A DNA stretch of 61,582 bases, from positions 1-61,582 of the forward strand of contig JAJDXO010000014.1 in assembly GCA_022823235.1 (NCBI GenBank), read 5' to 3'. Position numbers and translations under genes: made by a program. The stretch comes from Rhodospirillales bacterium. Lineage in GTDB: Bacteria; Pseudomonadota; Alphaproteobacteria; Rhodospirillales; UBA2165. Shown piece after piece: positions 46,637 to 58,312 of the stretch. Position 1 is the first letter of the stretch, and each line of letters opens with the position of its first letter. The notes under the pieces are model-generated. The model was given only the letters and a program-made list of their open reading frames with translations. It ran no database searches and was not told where the DNA came from.

Positions 46637-47496
46637 TGGACAAGGTGGTTAGGGGCTCGGCCCCGCGGACCTCCCGGACGCCAAAGAAGCGGCCCCGGGT
46701 GAAGCCCCTGTGGCGGACGCCGCAATTGATCGCCGCCGGGACCCTGACCGTGGTCATGTTGACGGGTCTTGGCGGCTGGTGGATCTGGAACGAAGGCTTC
46801 GTCCAGCGTTCCCTGGAGCGCGCCAAATGGACCACCATCGGCATCACGGCGAAGGCCGGCTTTACCGTTTCCGAAATAATCGTCGAAGGACGTCATCGCA
46901 CCTCTCCCGAGGCACTGCGCAAGGCCCTCCGGCTGGAGCGCGGCGCCCCGATCCTGGCGTTCGATCCCGACGCGGCGCGCATCCGTGTCGAGGCGCTGCC
47001 CTGGGTCCGTCAGGCGGCGGTGGAGCGGCAGCTTCCCGACGTGGTGCTCTTGAAAATCGTCGAACGCCGGCCCCTGGCCCTGTGGCAGCGGGATGGGGTG
47101 TTCTCGCTGGTCGATTCCGATGGGGCGGTCATCCCCATCGGCGCCCTCGAAGTGTTCAAGAATTTGATCGTCATCGTCGGCGGGGACGCGCCCCGGCATG
47201 CCGGCGCCCTGATGGATGTCATCGCCCAGTCGCCCGAACTCGCGAGTCACGTGAAGGCGGCGGTCCGGGTCTCCGGCCGGCGCTGGGATTTGCATCTGCT
47301 GGATGGCGTCGTGGTCCGGCTGCCCGAGGAAAATCCCGGCGGCGCCTGGCGGCGTCTTGCCGTTTTGCAGCGGGATCGCGGGCTTCTGAGCGGCAGCCTC
47401 TCCGGCATAGACCTTCGTTATCCGGACCGGGTGGTGATCCGGCCGGCACCCCGGCGTCCTGGCATCAAGCCGACGCCACAGCAGAAAGAGACCTGA
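46624..47496 (+). CDS. ftsQ: Cell division protein FtsQ
   Basis: This 290-residue bitopic protein has a basic cytoplasmic tail (TPKKRPRVKP), one membrane helix (about 36-55) and a periplasmic POTRA domain starting FTVSEIIVEGRHRTSPEAL, followed by the FtsQ beta domain (LPWVRQAAVERQLPDVVLLKI). It scaffolds FtsL and FtsB. ATG 46624 has GGAG upstream; ATG 46636 is an alternative that overlaps the ddl stop. Confidence 0.94.
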   Translation: MGRLMDKVVRGSAPRTSRTPKKRPRVKPLWRTPQLIAAGTLTVVMLTGLGGWWIWNEGFVQRSLERAKWTTIGITAKAGFTVSEIIVEGRHRTSPEALRKALRLERGAPILAFDPDAARIRVEALPWVRQAAVERQLPDVVLLKIVERRPLALWQRDGVFSLVDSDGAVIPIGALEVFKNLIVIVGGDAPRHAGALMDVIAQSPELASHVKAAVRVSGRRWDLHLLDGVVVRLPEENPGGAWRRLAVLQRDRGLLSGSLSGIDLRYPDRVVIRPAPRRPGIKPTPQQKET

Positions 47497-47510
47497 CGGT
47501 AGACCAACGG

Positions 47511-48773
47511 ATGAAACGGAACCCGAAACAGAATGGCAGCGGCCGCGGATTGCTCACCGCCTTGGATGTGGGGTCGACCAAGGTTGCTTGCTTTATCGCC
47601 CGGACGACCGCAACCGGCGAACCGGAGATCGTCGGCATCGGCCATCAGCTGGCGGCCGGTATGCGGTCCGGCAACATTGTAGATCTGGAGGCGGTGGAAT
47701 CGTCCATCCGGGCGGCAGTCGAGGCGGCGGAACAGATGGCGGGTGAAAACGTCAAGGACGTCGCCGCCTGCATCTCCGGCGCGTCACCCTCCTCGAAACT
47801 GATTTCCTTTGACGTTTCCATCGCGGGTCACGAAATCGGTGATGCCGATCTCCGCCCCGCCCTCGATCCGGCATGGCTCAAGACCCAGGTGGAGGAGGAC
47901 CGGCAGGTCATACACACCATTCCGGTCGCATTCTCCATCGACGGTAACCGCGGCGTGCGTGACCCCCGGGGCATGTTCGCCGAGAAACTGGGCGTCAACA
48001 TGGTGGTGATGAGCGCGGCGTCCGGCCCGCTTCGCAATCTCGAGACCGCGGTCAGCCGGTGCCATCTGGCGGTCGCCGATCATGCCATCGCTTCCTATGC
48101 CTCCGGGCTGGCATGTCTGGTCGATGACGAAACCGAGCTCGGCGCCACCTGTATCGACATGGGCGGCGGCACGACGACGGTCTCGGTGTTTTTCGACGGC
48201 GAAGTCGTCCACGCCGAGAGCATTCCGGTCGGCGGCGGCCATGTCACCAATGACATCGCGCGCGGGCTGTCGACCCCGGTGGCATTCGCGGAACGCATGA
48301 AGACGCTCTACGGCAGCTGTGTTGCGTCGCCCTCCGACGACACCGAGAGCATCAGCGTGCCGCTGGTCGGCGAGGATGAGAACGAGGCGGCCCACGTGCC
48401 GCGCTCCATGCTGGTCGGAATCATCCGGCCCCGGGTCGAGGAAATTCTGGAATTGGTCCACGAACGGCTGGAGACGACCGGCTTCGACAAGGTGGGGGGA
48501 CGCCGCGTGGTTCTGACCGGCGGCGCCAGCCAACTCACCGGTATCCGGGAACTGGCCGCCGAGATGCTCGATAAGAACGTGCGCATCGGCCGTCCCACGG
48601 GTTTCAAGGGCCTGGCGGAGGCAACCAACGGCCCCGCCTTCTCGGCCGCCGCGGGCCTGATCAAGTTCATCATCAATTCACAATCGGAGACCGCGCATGC
48701 CGCGCTCCGCGCAATGGAGGTCCCGACAAGCCGCTTCGGCCGGCTCGGGATGTGGATCCGTGAAAACATGTAG
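47511..48773 (+). CDS. ftsA: Cell division protein FtsA
   Basis: This 420-residue actin-like ATPase tethers FtsZ filaments to the membrane. ATP-site motifs are ALDVGSTKVACFIA at the N-terminus and TCIDMGGGTTTVSVF in the middle; RVVLTGGASQLTGI is the adenosine motif. The C-terminal RFGRLGMWIRENM forms the amphipathic membrane-targeting helix. The proposed start, ATG 47511, lies 14 bp after ftsQ. Confidence 0.96.
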   Translation: MKRNPKQNGSGRGLLTALDVGSTKVACFIARTTATGEPEIVGIGHQLAAGMRSGNIVDLEAVESSIRAAVEAAEQMAGENVKDVAACISGASPSSKLISFDVSIAGHEIGDADLRPALDPAWLKTQVEEDRQVIHTIPVAFSIDGNRGVRDPRGMFAEKLGVNMVVMSAASGPLRNLETAVSRCHLAVADHAIASYASGLACLVDDETELGATCIDMGGGTTTVSVFFDGEVVHAESIPVGGGHVTNDIARGLSTPVAFAERMKTLYGSCVASPSDDTESISVPLVGEDENEAAHVPRSMLVGIIRPRVEEILELVHERLETTGFDKVGGRRVVLTGGASQLTGIRELAAEMLDKNVRIGRPTGFKGLAEATNGPAFSAAAGLIKFIINSQSETAHAALRAMEVPTSRFGRLGMWIRENM

Positions 48774-48848
48774 CTCGCATCAACCCCTCATCGCTCCGGT
48801 CGACCGGGGCATTTCATCCGTCCCATCAAAGCGGGACTTCCATACTCG

Positions 48849-48878
48849 CCCGCCGGAGAATCCGGTGCTCCCGGCGGG
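48849..48878 (+). promoter_or_regulatory. Inverted repeat in the ftsZ leader
   Basis: CCCGCCGG (48849-48856) and CCGGCGGG (48871-48878) form an 8-bp stem with a 14-base loop, ending about 18 bases before the ftsZ ribosome site GGAGG. The loop side carries a GAATC (48858-48862), a CcrM-type methylation site. It lies in the 132-bp ftsA-ftsZ gap, the longest inside the dcw cluster before ftsZ, so a separate ftsZ promoter or control element is likely here. Confidence 0.5.
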
Positions 48879-48905
48879 TCGTACACTCTAAAACTGGAGG
48901 CCAAC

Positions 48906-50624
48906 ATGAGTATAAACCTGACAGTGCCGAGCAATAACGAGACTCCCGAACTGAAACCCAGGATCACCGTCATCGGCGTCGGGGGCGCCGGTGGCAACGC
49001 CGTAGACAACATGATCCAGTCTGGACTGGAAGGGGTCGACTTCATGGTCGCCAATTCCGATGCCCAGGCTCTGGCCCATTCTCATTCGGATCTGCGAATC
49101 CAGATAGGAACCCAGATCACCCGCGGACTGGGTGCCGGGTCAAATCCGGATGTCGGTCGCGCGGCGGCCGAAGAATCCCTCGAAGACATTCTCGCCAATC
49201 TGCAGGATGCCAATATGGTGTTCATCACCGCCGGTCTCGGCGGTGGAACCGGTACCGGCGCCGCTCCGGTCATCGCTCGTGCCGCTCGGGAGCGCGACAT
49301 CCTGACGGTGGGCGTGGTCACCAAACCATTCCAGTTCGAAGGCGCCAACCGGATGAAGATCGCCGAGGCGGGCCTTGAAGAGTTGCATCAGTTCGTCGAT
49401 ACGCTGCTGATCATTCCGAACCAGAACCTGTTCCGGGTCGCCAATGAGCAGACGACCTTTGCCGAGGCTTTCAAGATGGCGGACGACGTCCTCCATTCGG
49501 GCGTTCGCGGGGTCACCGATCTGATGGTGATGCCGGGCCTGATCAACCTCGACTTCGCCGACATCCGCTCGGTGATGAGCGAGATGGGCAAGGCGATGAT
49601 GGGAACCGGCGAAGCCGAGGGTGAACGCCGCGCGGTCGAGGCCGCGGAGGCGGCGATCGCCAATCCGCTGCTCGACGATACCTCCATGCGCGGCGCCAAG
49701 GGCGTGCTGATCAATATCACCGCCGGCAACGACATCACCCTGTTCGAGGTCGACGAGGCCGCCAACCGGATCCGCGACGAAGTGGACGAGGATGCGAACA
49801 TCATCTTCGGCTCGACCTTCGATGAGGGTCTCGAGGGGCGGATCAGGGTGTCCGTGGTTGCCACGGGGATCGAAGCCGAGGCTGGCGTCCGGCCACAGCC
49901 CATCGTGCGTCAGGTGACCGAGGCCTATCGGCCGGCACAGATCGAAACCCCCGAGGAAGAGGCCGCGCCCGCCGCTCCGGCGGAGGTAGCCCGGCTCCCC
50001 GAACCCATGGCCGGGCAGGAAGAGGCTTCCGAGCCGGACCCGGTGGGTGACGAAACCGACAACGCCGCCGGCGGCGACAGCCCGGCGCCGTTCATTCCGG
50101 ATGCGCCGGTCGAGGCTGGGCCCGCGGCTGCCGAAGCAGCTAGGCCCGATCCTATCGCCGTCGCGGACATAATGAACGCGCGTTCGGCGGAGGACGCCCC
50201 GGCACCCAAGAAGAAGGGCCCGAGCCTGTTTGAACGGGTCACCGGCGTTGGCCGTCAGGAGCGCCGCGAGCCGCAACCACCGGCGGTCGCCACGGCGCCT
50301 CAGGCGCCCGAACCAATTCCGTCTCCGGCATCCGCGCCGGAGCCGGAGGCCGCGCCTCAACCGGCACCCCAACCGGCGCATGCGACCCAGCCGGTTGAAT
50401 CGGCGCCCGAGTCGCCCCCTGAAACCCAACATGAAATCCAACATGAAACCCATCATGACACGCCGATTCCGGCGCCGGAGCCGCCTGCCGAGCAACCGGC
50501 GGAGAGTGCGTCGCCGGCCAACATGCTGCTTGGCGCCCTCGATACCGATGATGGCGGCAAGAACACGGGCGACGATGACGATCTCCTTGATATTCCTGCG
50601 TTTTTGCGGCGTCAGGCGAACTAG
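48906..50624 (+). CDS. ftsZ: Cell division protein FtsZ
   Basis: This 572-residue tubulin-like GTPase forms the Z ring. The GTP-binding domain has [13 protein letters not shown] and the tubulin signature GGGTGTG (112-118), with the T7 loop [11 protein letters not shown]. After about residue 325 comes a very long linker of roughly 220 residues, rich in Pro, Ala and Glu, with a local HE/QH-rich repeat, then the conserved C-terminal peptide [14 protein letters not shown] that binds FtsA. The linker is longer than in most FtsZ proteins but typical of the long-linker alphaproteobacterial kind. Confidence 0.98.
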   Translation: MSINLTVPSNNETPELKPRITVIGVGGAGGNAVDNMIQSGLEGVDFMVANSDAQALAHSHSDLRIQIGTQITRGLGAGSNPDVGRAAAEESLEDILANLQDANMVFITAGLGGGTGTGAAPVIARAARERDILTVGVVTKPFQFEGANRMKIAEAGLEELHQFVDTLLIIPNQNLFRVANEQTTFAEAFKMADDVLHSGVRGVTDLMVMPGLINLDFADIRSVMSEMGKAMMGTGEAEGERRAVEAAEAAIANPLLDDTSMRGAKGVLINITAGNDITLFEVDEAANRIRDEVDEDANIIFGSTFDEGLEGRIRVSVVATGIEAEAGVRPQPIVRQVTEAYRPAQIETPEEEAAPAAPAEVARLPEPMAGQEEASEPDPVGDETDNAAGGDSPAPFIPDAPVEAGPAAAEAARPDPIAVADIMNARSAEDAPAPKKKGPSLFERVTGVGRQERREPQPPAVATAPQAPEPIPSPASAPEPEAAPQPAPQPAHATQPVESAPESPPETQHEIQHETHHDTPIPAPEPPAEQPAESASPANMLLGALDTDDGGKNTGDDDDLLDIPAFLRRQAN

Positions 50625-50669
50625 GGAGAAACTCGGGAAAACCGCAACATTTGGAAACATTTGTTGATT

Positions 50670-50714
50670 TGTGTGTCTCCGAGGGGGTTGTTACACCATC
50701 CTTGGAGCCACACA
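50670..50714 (+). promoter_or_regulatory. Inverted repeat upstream of lpxC
   Basis: TGTGTGTCTCC (50670-50680) and GGAGCCACACA (50704-50714) pair with one mismatch across a 23-base loop, 95 bp before the lpxC ATG. No U-run follows, so it is not a standard terminator; it may be an operator or leader structure. Confidence 0.4.
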
Positions 50715-50808
50715 AAAGGGTGCAATTTCAACGAATTGACCCAACGGTTCCGGGGTAAGAATTCAATCGGGCCGGGTAACGGTCCCGGACGGCCTGATAA
50801 GGCAAGAA

Positions 50809-51783
50809 ATGAATCACTTGGATAAAGTGCCGATTAACGAAGGCCCTGCGGGTGACGCCGTGGCGCCGGGAACTCCCGGTTTTACAGCTTCCCAAAAGAC
50901 CATCGCTCAGGCGGTCGATTGTTCCGGGGTCGCATTGCACTCGGGCGCCGAGACGGCATTGACCCTGCGTCCGGCGCCGGCCGGTACCGGGATCATCTTC
51001 CGCCGCACGGATTTGGACGGCAGCCCCGAAATTCCCGCCCGTTGGGACCACGTGGTCGATACCACCCTCTGCACCACCCTCGGCACCGAGGGCGGTGTGC
51101 GCATTTCGACGGTTGAGCACCTGATGGCGGCTCTGGCCGGCTGTCACATCGACAATCTCTATGTCGAGGTCGATGGCCCCGAAGTGCCGATCATGGACGG
51201 CAGTTCCCAGCCCTTCGTCTGTCTGGTCGAGTGCGCGGGCGTGGTGGAGCAGGCCGAGGCCCGCCGGGTGATTGAAATCCTCAAGCCGGTGACCGTCGAA
51301 GACGGTGACCGGCTGGTTGAACTGACCCCGAGCCCGTCTTTCTCGGTCGGGTTCGAGATCGATTTTGCCAATCGGGCGGTGGCCCGCCAGGAATTGGTGG
51401 TGACGCTGATCAACGGCTCATTCAAGACGGAAATCGCCCGCGCCCGGACCTTCGGGTTCGCGGAAGAGGTCGCGCAGATGCGGGCCGCCGGCTTGGCCCG
51501 CGGCGGTTCGCTCGATAACGCGGTTGTGGTCTCCGAGGACCGGGTCCTCAATGAAGACGGACTGCGCTACGACGACGAGTTCGTCCGCCACAAGGTGCTG
51601 GACGCGGTCGGCGACTTGTATCTCGCCGGCGCACCGGTTCGCGGTCATTTCCGCGGCGTACGCTCGGGCCACCGGCTCAACAACCAGCTGCTCCGGGCGC
51701 TGTTTGCCGATGACGCCGCCTGGCGGGAAACCACCCTTGATCCGGCGATCGCCGTTCACGGGATGGGATTCGCCGCGGCTTAG
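50809..51783 (+). CDS. lpxC: UDP-3-O-acyl-N-acetylglucosamine deacetylase
   Basis: This 324-residue zinc enzyme carries out the committed step of lipid A synthesis. The zinc ligands are His104 ([10 protein letters not shown]), His261 and Asp265 ([10 protein letters not shown]); the general acid is His288 (SGHRLNN). The N-terminus is about 28 residues longer than in E. coli (the family start corresponds to SQKTIAQAV), with no internal start codon to shorten it. It ends the dcw cluster and is followed by a good terminator. Confidence 0.97.
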   Translation: MNHLDKVPINEGPAGDAVAPGTPGFTASQKTIAQAVDCSGVALHSGAETALTLRPAPAGTGIIFRRTDLDGSPEIPARWDHVVDTTLCTTLGTEGGVRISTVEHLMAALAGCHIDNLYVEVDGPEVPIMDGSSQPFVCLVECAGVVEQAEARRVIEILKPVTVEDGDRLVELTPSPSFSVGFEIDFANRAVARQELVVTLINGSFKTEIARARTFGFAEEVAQMRAAGLARGGSLDNAVVVSEDRVLNEDGLRYDDEFVRHKVLDAVGDLYLAGAPVRGHFRGVRSGHRLNNQLLRALFADDAAWRETTLDPAIAVHGMGFAAA

Positions 51784-51808
51784 AGCAGTATCCGAGGATT
51801 GCCGGCCT

Positions 51809-51835
51809 TGCCGCTCCTTTGGGGCGGCATTTTTT
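51809..51835 (+). terminator. Intrinsic terminator after lpxC
   Basis: TGCCGC and GCGGCA close a 9-bp stem (one G-T pair) at 51809-51829, followed by six T residues. It lies 26 bp after the lpxC stop and should end dcw/lpxC transcription. Confidence 0.85.
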
Positions 51836-51943
51836 GTCGGCGGCACTGTCGTGGCATCGTGATCGCCGCGGGGCAGACAGGGGCCAAAAAAATGCTATAT
51901 TTGCGCTGGTCCCCAGCGAGGAAACCGGGAACTCACGAATTCC

Positions 51944-52786
51944 ATGGCTGAAATGCGATCCTCAATTTTCAAGCGGATCAGACTCCCGTCGTCGCGGCTC
52001 GTGGCGCTTGGCCTTGCGGCATTCGCGCTGGCCGCCTGTTCATCGTCGGACGATGAAAACGCATACGTCGAACGGCCGGTGGCGGCGCTCTACAATACGG
52101 CGCTCAACCAGCTCAATGCCGGCGAGTTCCAGCAGGCGGCTGCCGCCTTCGATGAGGTGGAACGCCAGCATCCCTATTCGGTATGGGCGATCAAGGCTCA
52201 GCTGATGTCGGCCTACGCCTACTATCAAAACAACGACTACGATGAAGCCATCATTGTCCTCGATCGGTTCATCCAGCTCCATCCGGGGAACAAGGACATC
52301 GCCTATGCCCACTATTTGAGGGGGCTGAGCCACTACGAGCAGATCGTCGATGTGGGCCGGGACCAAAAGATGACCCAGTTGGCGCTGCAGAACCTTTCCG
52401 ATCTCGTAAACCGGTTTCCCGACAGCAAATATACCCGCGATGCACAGTTGAAGATCGATCTCACCCGCGATCACCTCGCCGGCAAGGAGATGGAAATCGG
52501 CCGCTATTATCAGGGTCAGCGCCAGCACCTGGCGGCCATCAACCGGTTCAAACTCGTCATCGACCGTTATCAGACCACGACCCACGTGCCGGAAGCGCTC
52601 CACCGTTTGACCGAATCCTATCTTGAGCTGGGGCTTACCGATCAGGCGACCAAGACCGCCGCGACGTTGGGCCACAACTTCCCCGGCAGCGAGTGGTACA
52701 TCGATTCCTACCAGATCGTCGAAGGCAAGCAGATCCGGCCCAAGGAAGAAAAGAAGGCCCCTTGGTATTGGCCATTCGGCAACTAG
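51944..52786 (+). CDS. bamD: Outer membrane protein assembly factor BamD
   Basis: This 280-residue lipoprotein has a signal peptide with lipobox LAAC (Cys32) and TPR repeats (ALNQLNAGEFQQAAAAFDEV, then DYDEAIIVLDRFIQLHPGN, LSDLVNRFPDSKYTRDA). BamD is the essential lipoprotein partner of BamA in the BAM complex. It lies between the lpxC terminator and recN (21 bp). Confidence 0.96.
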   Translation: MAEMRSSIFKRIRLPSSRLVALGLAAFALAACSSSDDENAYVERPVAALYNTALNQLNAGEFQQAAAAFDEVERQHPYSVWAIKAQLMSAYAYYQNNDYDEAIIVLDRFIQLHPGNKDIAYAHYLRGLSHYEQIVDVGRDQKMTQLALQNLSDLVNRFPDSKYTRDAQLKIDLTRDHLAGKEMEIGRYYQGQRQHLAAINRFKLVIDRYQTTTHVPEALHRLTESYLELGLTDQATKTAATLGHNFPGSEWYIDSYQIVEGKQIRPKEEKKAPWYWPFGN

Positions 52787-52807
52787 GCCGGGATCGCTTC
52801 GACGTCC

Positions 52808-56573
<3,766 letters not shown>

Positions 56574-56581
56574 GCCAAGGC

Positions 56582-56730
56582 AACCTCATCCCGACCCTCT
56601 CCCGTTCCAGCCTTCGTAGCCGAAGGCTACTTCGGCGGAGTAGGCCAGGGGGGGAGAGGGAGTACTCGCATTGCCGCATCGAGTTCCCTCTCCACCTTCT
56701 TCAGGGGGAGAGGGCCAGGGTGAGGGGGTA
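56582..56730. repeat. Intergenic palindromic repeat, copy 1
   Basis: The repeat opens with CCGACCCTCTCCC and ends with GGGAGAGGGCCAGGGTGAGG, so its ends are inverted copies. The last 59 bases (56671-56729) match copy 2 with one mismatch. An inner inverted segment GCCGAAGGCTACTTCGGC-like lies near 56620. Confidence 0.8.
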
Positions 56731-56747
56731 AGGCATAAAATAATTAC

Positions 56748-56829
56748 GTCATGGCCGGGCCCGGACCCGGCCATCCACATGTGCGCCGCCCCCCGAAACG
56801 TGGATGCCCGGATCAAGTCCGGGCATGAC
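56748..56829. repeat. Large imperfect palindrome between the two repeats
   Basis: The unit begins GTCATGGCCGGGC and ends GTCCGGGCATGAC, with ATCCAC and GTGGAT inside, so the whole can fold as a cruciform. Each half contains its own smaller palindrome (for example GGCCGGGCCCGGACCCGGCC). It has the look of a dispersed REP element. Confidence 0.75.
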
Positions 56830-56849
56830 GGGTTTGGCATGGTAAGGAA

Positions 56850-56962
56850 AATCACCCTCACCCCGACCCTCTCCCTCCCTGAGGAAGAGGGAGTAGCCGC
56901 GTTGCCGCATCGAGTTCCCTCTCCCCCTTCTTCAGGGGGAGAGGGCCAGGGTGAGGGGGTGC
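56850..56962. repeat. Intergenic palindromic repeat, copy 2
   Basis: This shorter copy opens CACCCTCACCCCGACCC and ends GGGCCAGGGTGAGGGGG. Bases 56902-56960 repeat 56671-56729 with one mismatch. Confidence 0.8.
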
Positions 56963-56997
56963 GCAAAAAACGTGAATCACCTAATCGAGTCCAGACC

Positions 56998-57528
56998 CTA
57001 GTTCGACGATCGCTTTACGGGGCCGTATTTCTCAATCAGCTTCGCCCGGCGTGGATCGGACTTCGGATAAAAACCCGCACGCTCGGAATCCCGACGCTTC
57101 ACGATAAGCGGTTGGTCGGAGTTTATTGGAACATGATTAATAGAGGAGAGGCGTCGCCATCCATTTGCGTCATGTTCCAACACTGCTCCGGAACAGCCCG
57201 CCGACCCGCAGGTGTATGATTGAGTGATGATGACGAACAATTCGTCCTTGCCGTCCTCATCCAGATCGAACCAGGCGGTCCATGTCAACTTTTCGCGAAT
57301 CATTCGTTCGATCTTTGAGACGGTGGTGTCATGCACTTTTGCGATGACTTGCACCCCCTCATCACCATAAAACGCCTCCAGAATGGCCGGCCAGATCTCG
57401 CCGTTCGGTATAGTCTTTTCAAACACAATCTGGTGAGACCGGTCGGCCGCGCGGGCGGGTCCAGCCGTCACAAGCGCCAGCCCCATGGCACAGGCCAGGA
57501 GAATTGCCGGACGGTAATCGAGGCGCAT
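56998..57528 (-). CDS. Signal-peptide protein of unknown function, duplicated copy A
   Basis: This 176-residue protein has a clear Sec signal peptide (hydrophobic 8-22, cleavage near GPARAAD). The mature part holds FDLDEDGKDELFV, a DxDxDG calcium-loop-like motif, and CGSAGC, a CX4C pair likely oxidised in the periplasm. I recognise no family. Roughly three quarters of its residues match the neighbour at 57705-58223, including an almost unchanged signal peptide. It is the distal copy in the tandem duplication and lies downstream of an orphan tip of the muramidase-like gene. An immunity-like role is a hypothesis from layout only. Confidence 0.8.
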   Translation of the reverse strand: MRLDYRPAILLACAMGLALVTAGPARAADRSHQIVFEKTIPNGEIWPAILEAFYGDEGVQVIAKVHDTTVSKIERMIREKLTWTAWFDLDEDGKDELFVIITQSYTCGSAGCSGAVLEHDANGWRRLSSINHVPINSDQPLIVKRRDSERAGFYPKSDPRRAKLIEKYGPVKRSSN

Positions 57529-57615
57529 GGATCGATCTCTCCGTTCCCTGTTTCTTCAATCGGGGTCCATACCCAACCGATCATACTACCCGGCATTGTG
57601 GCAACAATATGTCGA

Positions 57616-57690
57616 TCAACGAAAGCGCCGGACATCCTGGAATTCCCGAAGGCGCGTTTCAATCGCCGTGAAGATGGGGACATCTTTTCC
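57616..57690 (-). pseudogene. Orphan 3' tip of the muramidase-like gene
   Basis: Read on the minus strand, these 25 codons give KDVPIFTAIETRLREFQDVR plus RFR and a stop, matching the last 23-24 residues of the protein at 58313-59554 with one or two changes. No start codon or upstream body is present. It is the leading end of a tandem duplication unit (56998-57690 versus 57705-58387) that also carries the signal-peptide gene. Confidence 0.85.
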
Positions 57691-57704
57691 GATTGTTGTA
57701 GAGC

Positions 57705-58223
57705 TTAGTTCGTCGATTGCTGTGGGGGACCGTATTTCTCAATCAGCTTCGCCCAGCGTGGATCGGACTTCCGATAAAAATCCGCACGCTCGGAATCCCG
57801 AAGCTTCAGGATAAAAGGTCGTGGAACAATGCCAAGAGAGGAGAGGCGTCGCCATCCATTTGCGTCATGTTCCAACACTATTCCGGAACAGCCCGCCGTC
57901 CCGCAGGAGTATGACTGACCGATGACGACGAACAATTCGTCCTTGCCGTCCTCATCCAGATCGAACCGGGCGGTCCATGTCAACTTTTCGCGAATCATCC
58001 GTTCGATCCGCGAGACGGTGGTGTCGTTCACATTTGCGATGACTTGCAGCTCGTCATCATCATAATACGTCTCCCGAATGTCCGGCCAGATCTTGCCGTC
58101 CGGTATAGTCTTTTTGAACACAATCTGGTGAGACCGGTCGGCCGCGCGGGCGGGTCCAGCCGTCACAAGCGCCAGCCCCATGGCGCAGGCCAGGAGAATT
58201 GCCGGATGGTAATCGAGGCCCAT
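57705..58223 (-). CDS. Signal-peptide protein of unknown function, copy B
   Basis: This 172-residue paralogue of the protein at 56998-57528 has the same signal peptide (GPARAAD cleavage region), the FDLDEDGKDELFV loop and a CGTAGC pair. A four-residue gap near residue 135 and scattered changes separate it from copy A; both reading frames are intact, so both are probably under selection. It starts 89 bp downstream of the muramidase-like gene on the same strand. Function unknown; a periplasmic inhibitor or immunity role toward that protein is one possibility. Confidence 0.8.
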   Translation of the reverse strand: MGLDYHPAILLACAMGLALVTAGPARAADRSHQIVFKKTIPDGKIWPDIRETYYDDDELQVIANVNDTTVSRIERMIREKLTWTARFDLDEDGKDELFVVIGQSYSCGTAGCSGIVLEHDANGWRRLSSLGIVPRPFILKLRDSERADFYRKSDPRWAKLIEKYGPPQQSTN

Positions 58224-58312
58224 GGATCGATCTCTCCGTTCCCTGTTTCTTCAATCGGGGCTCATGCCCCAACCGGATCATACTACCCGGCATTGTGGCG
58301 ACAATATGTCGA

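Larger units (their letters stand above)
56574..56997. other. Repeat-filled intergenic region after ligA
   Basis: This 424-bp gap between convergent ligA and a duplicated signal-peptide gene holds no gene. It is made of two related GAGAGGG-rich repeats (56582-56730 and 56850-56962) flanking a separate palindromic unit (56748-56829). These look like dispersed intergenic repeats of the REP/BIME kind, common in GC-rich alphaproteobacteria. Confidence 0.7.

Noticed and set aside
49900-50580. Frameshift in the ftsZ 3' half
   Set aside because: The low-complexity sequence looked like a frame error, but the same frame ends in the conserved DIPAFLRRQ peptide, so it is a genuine long linker.
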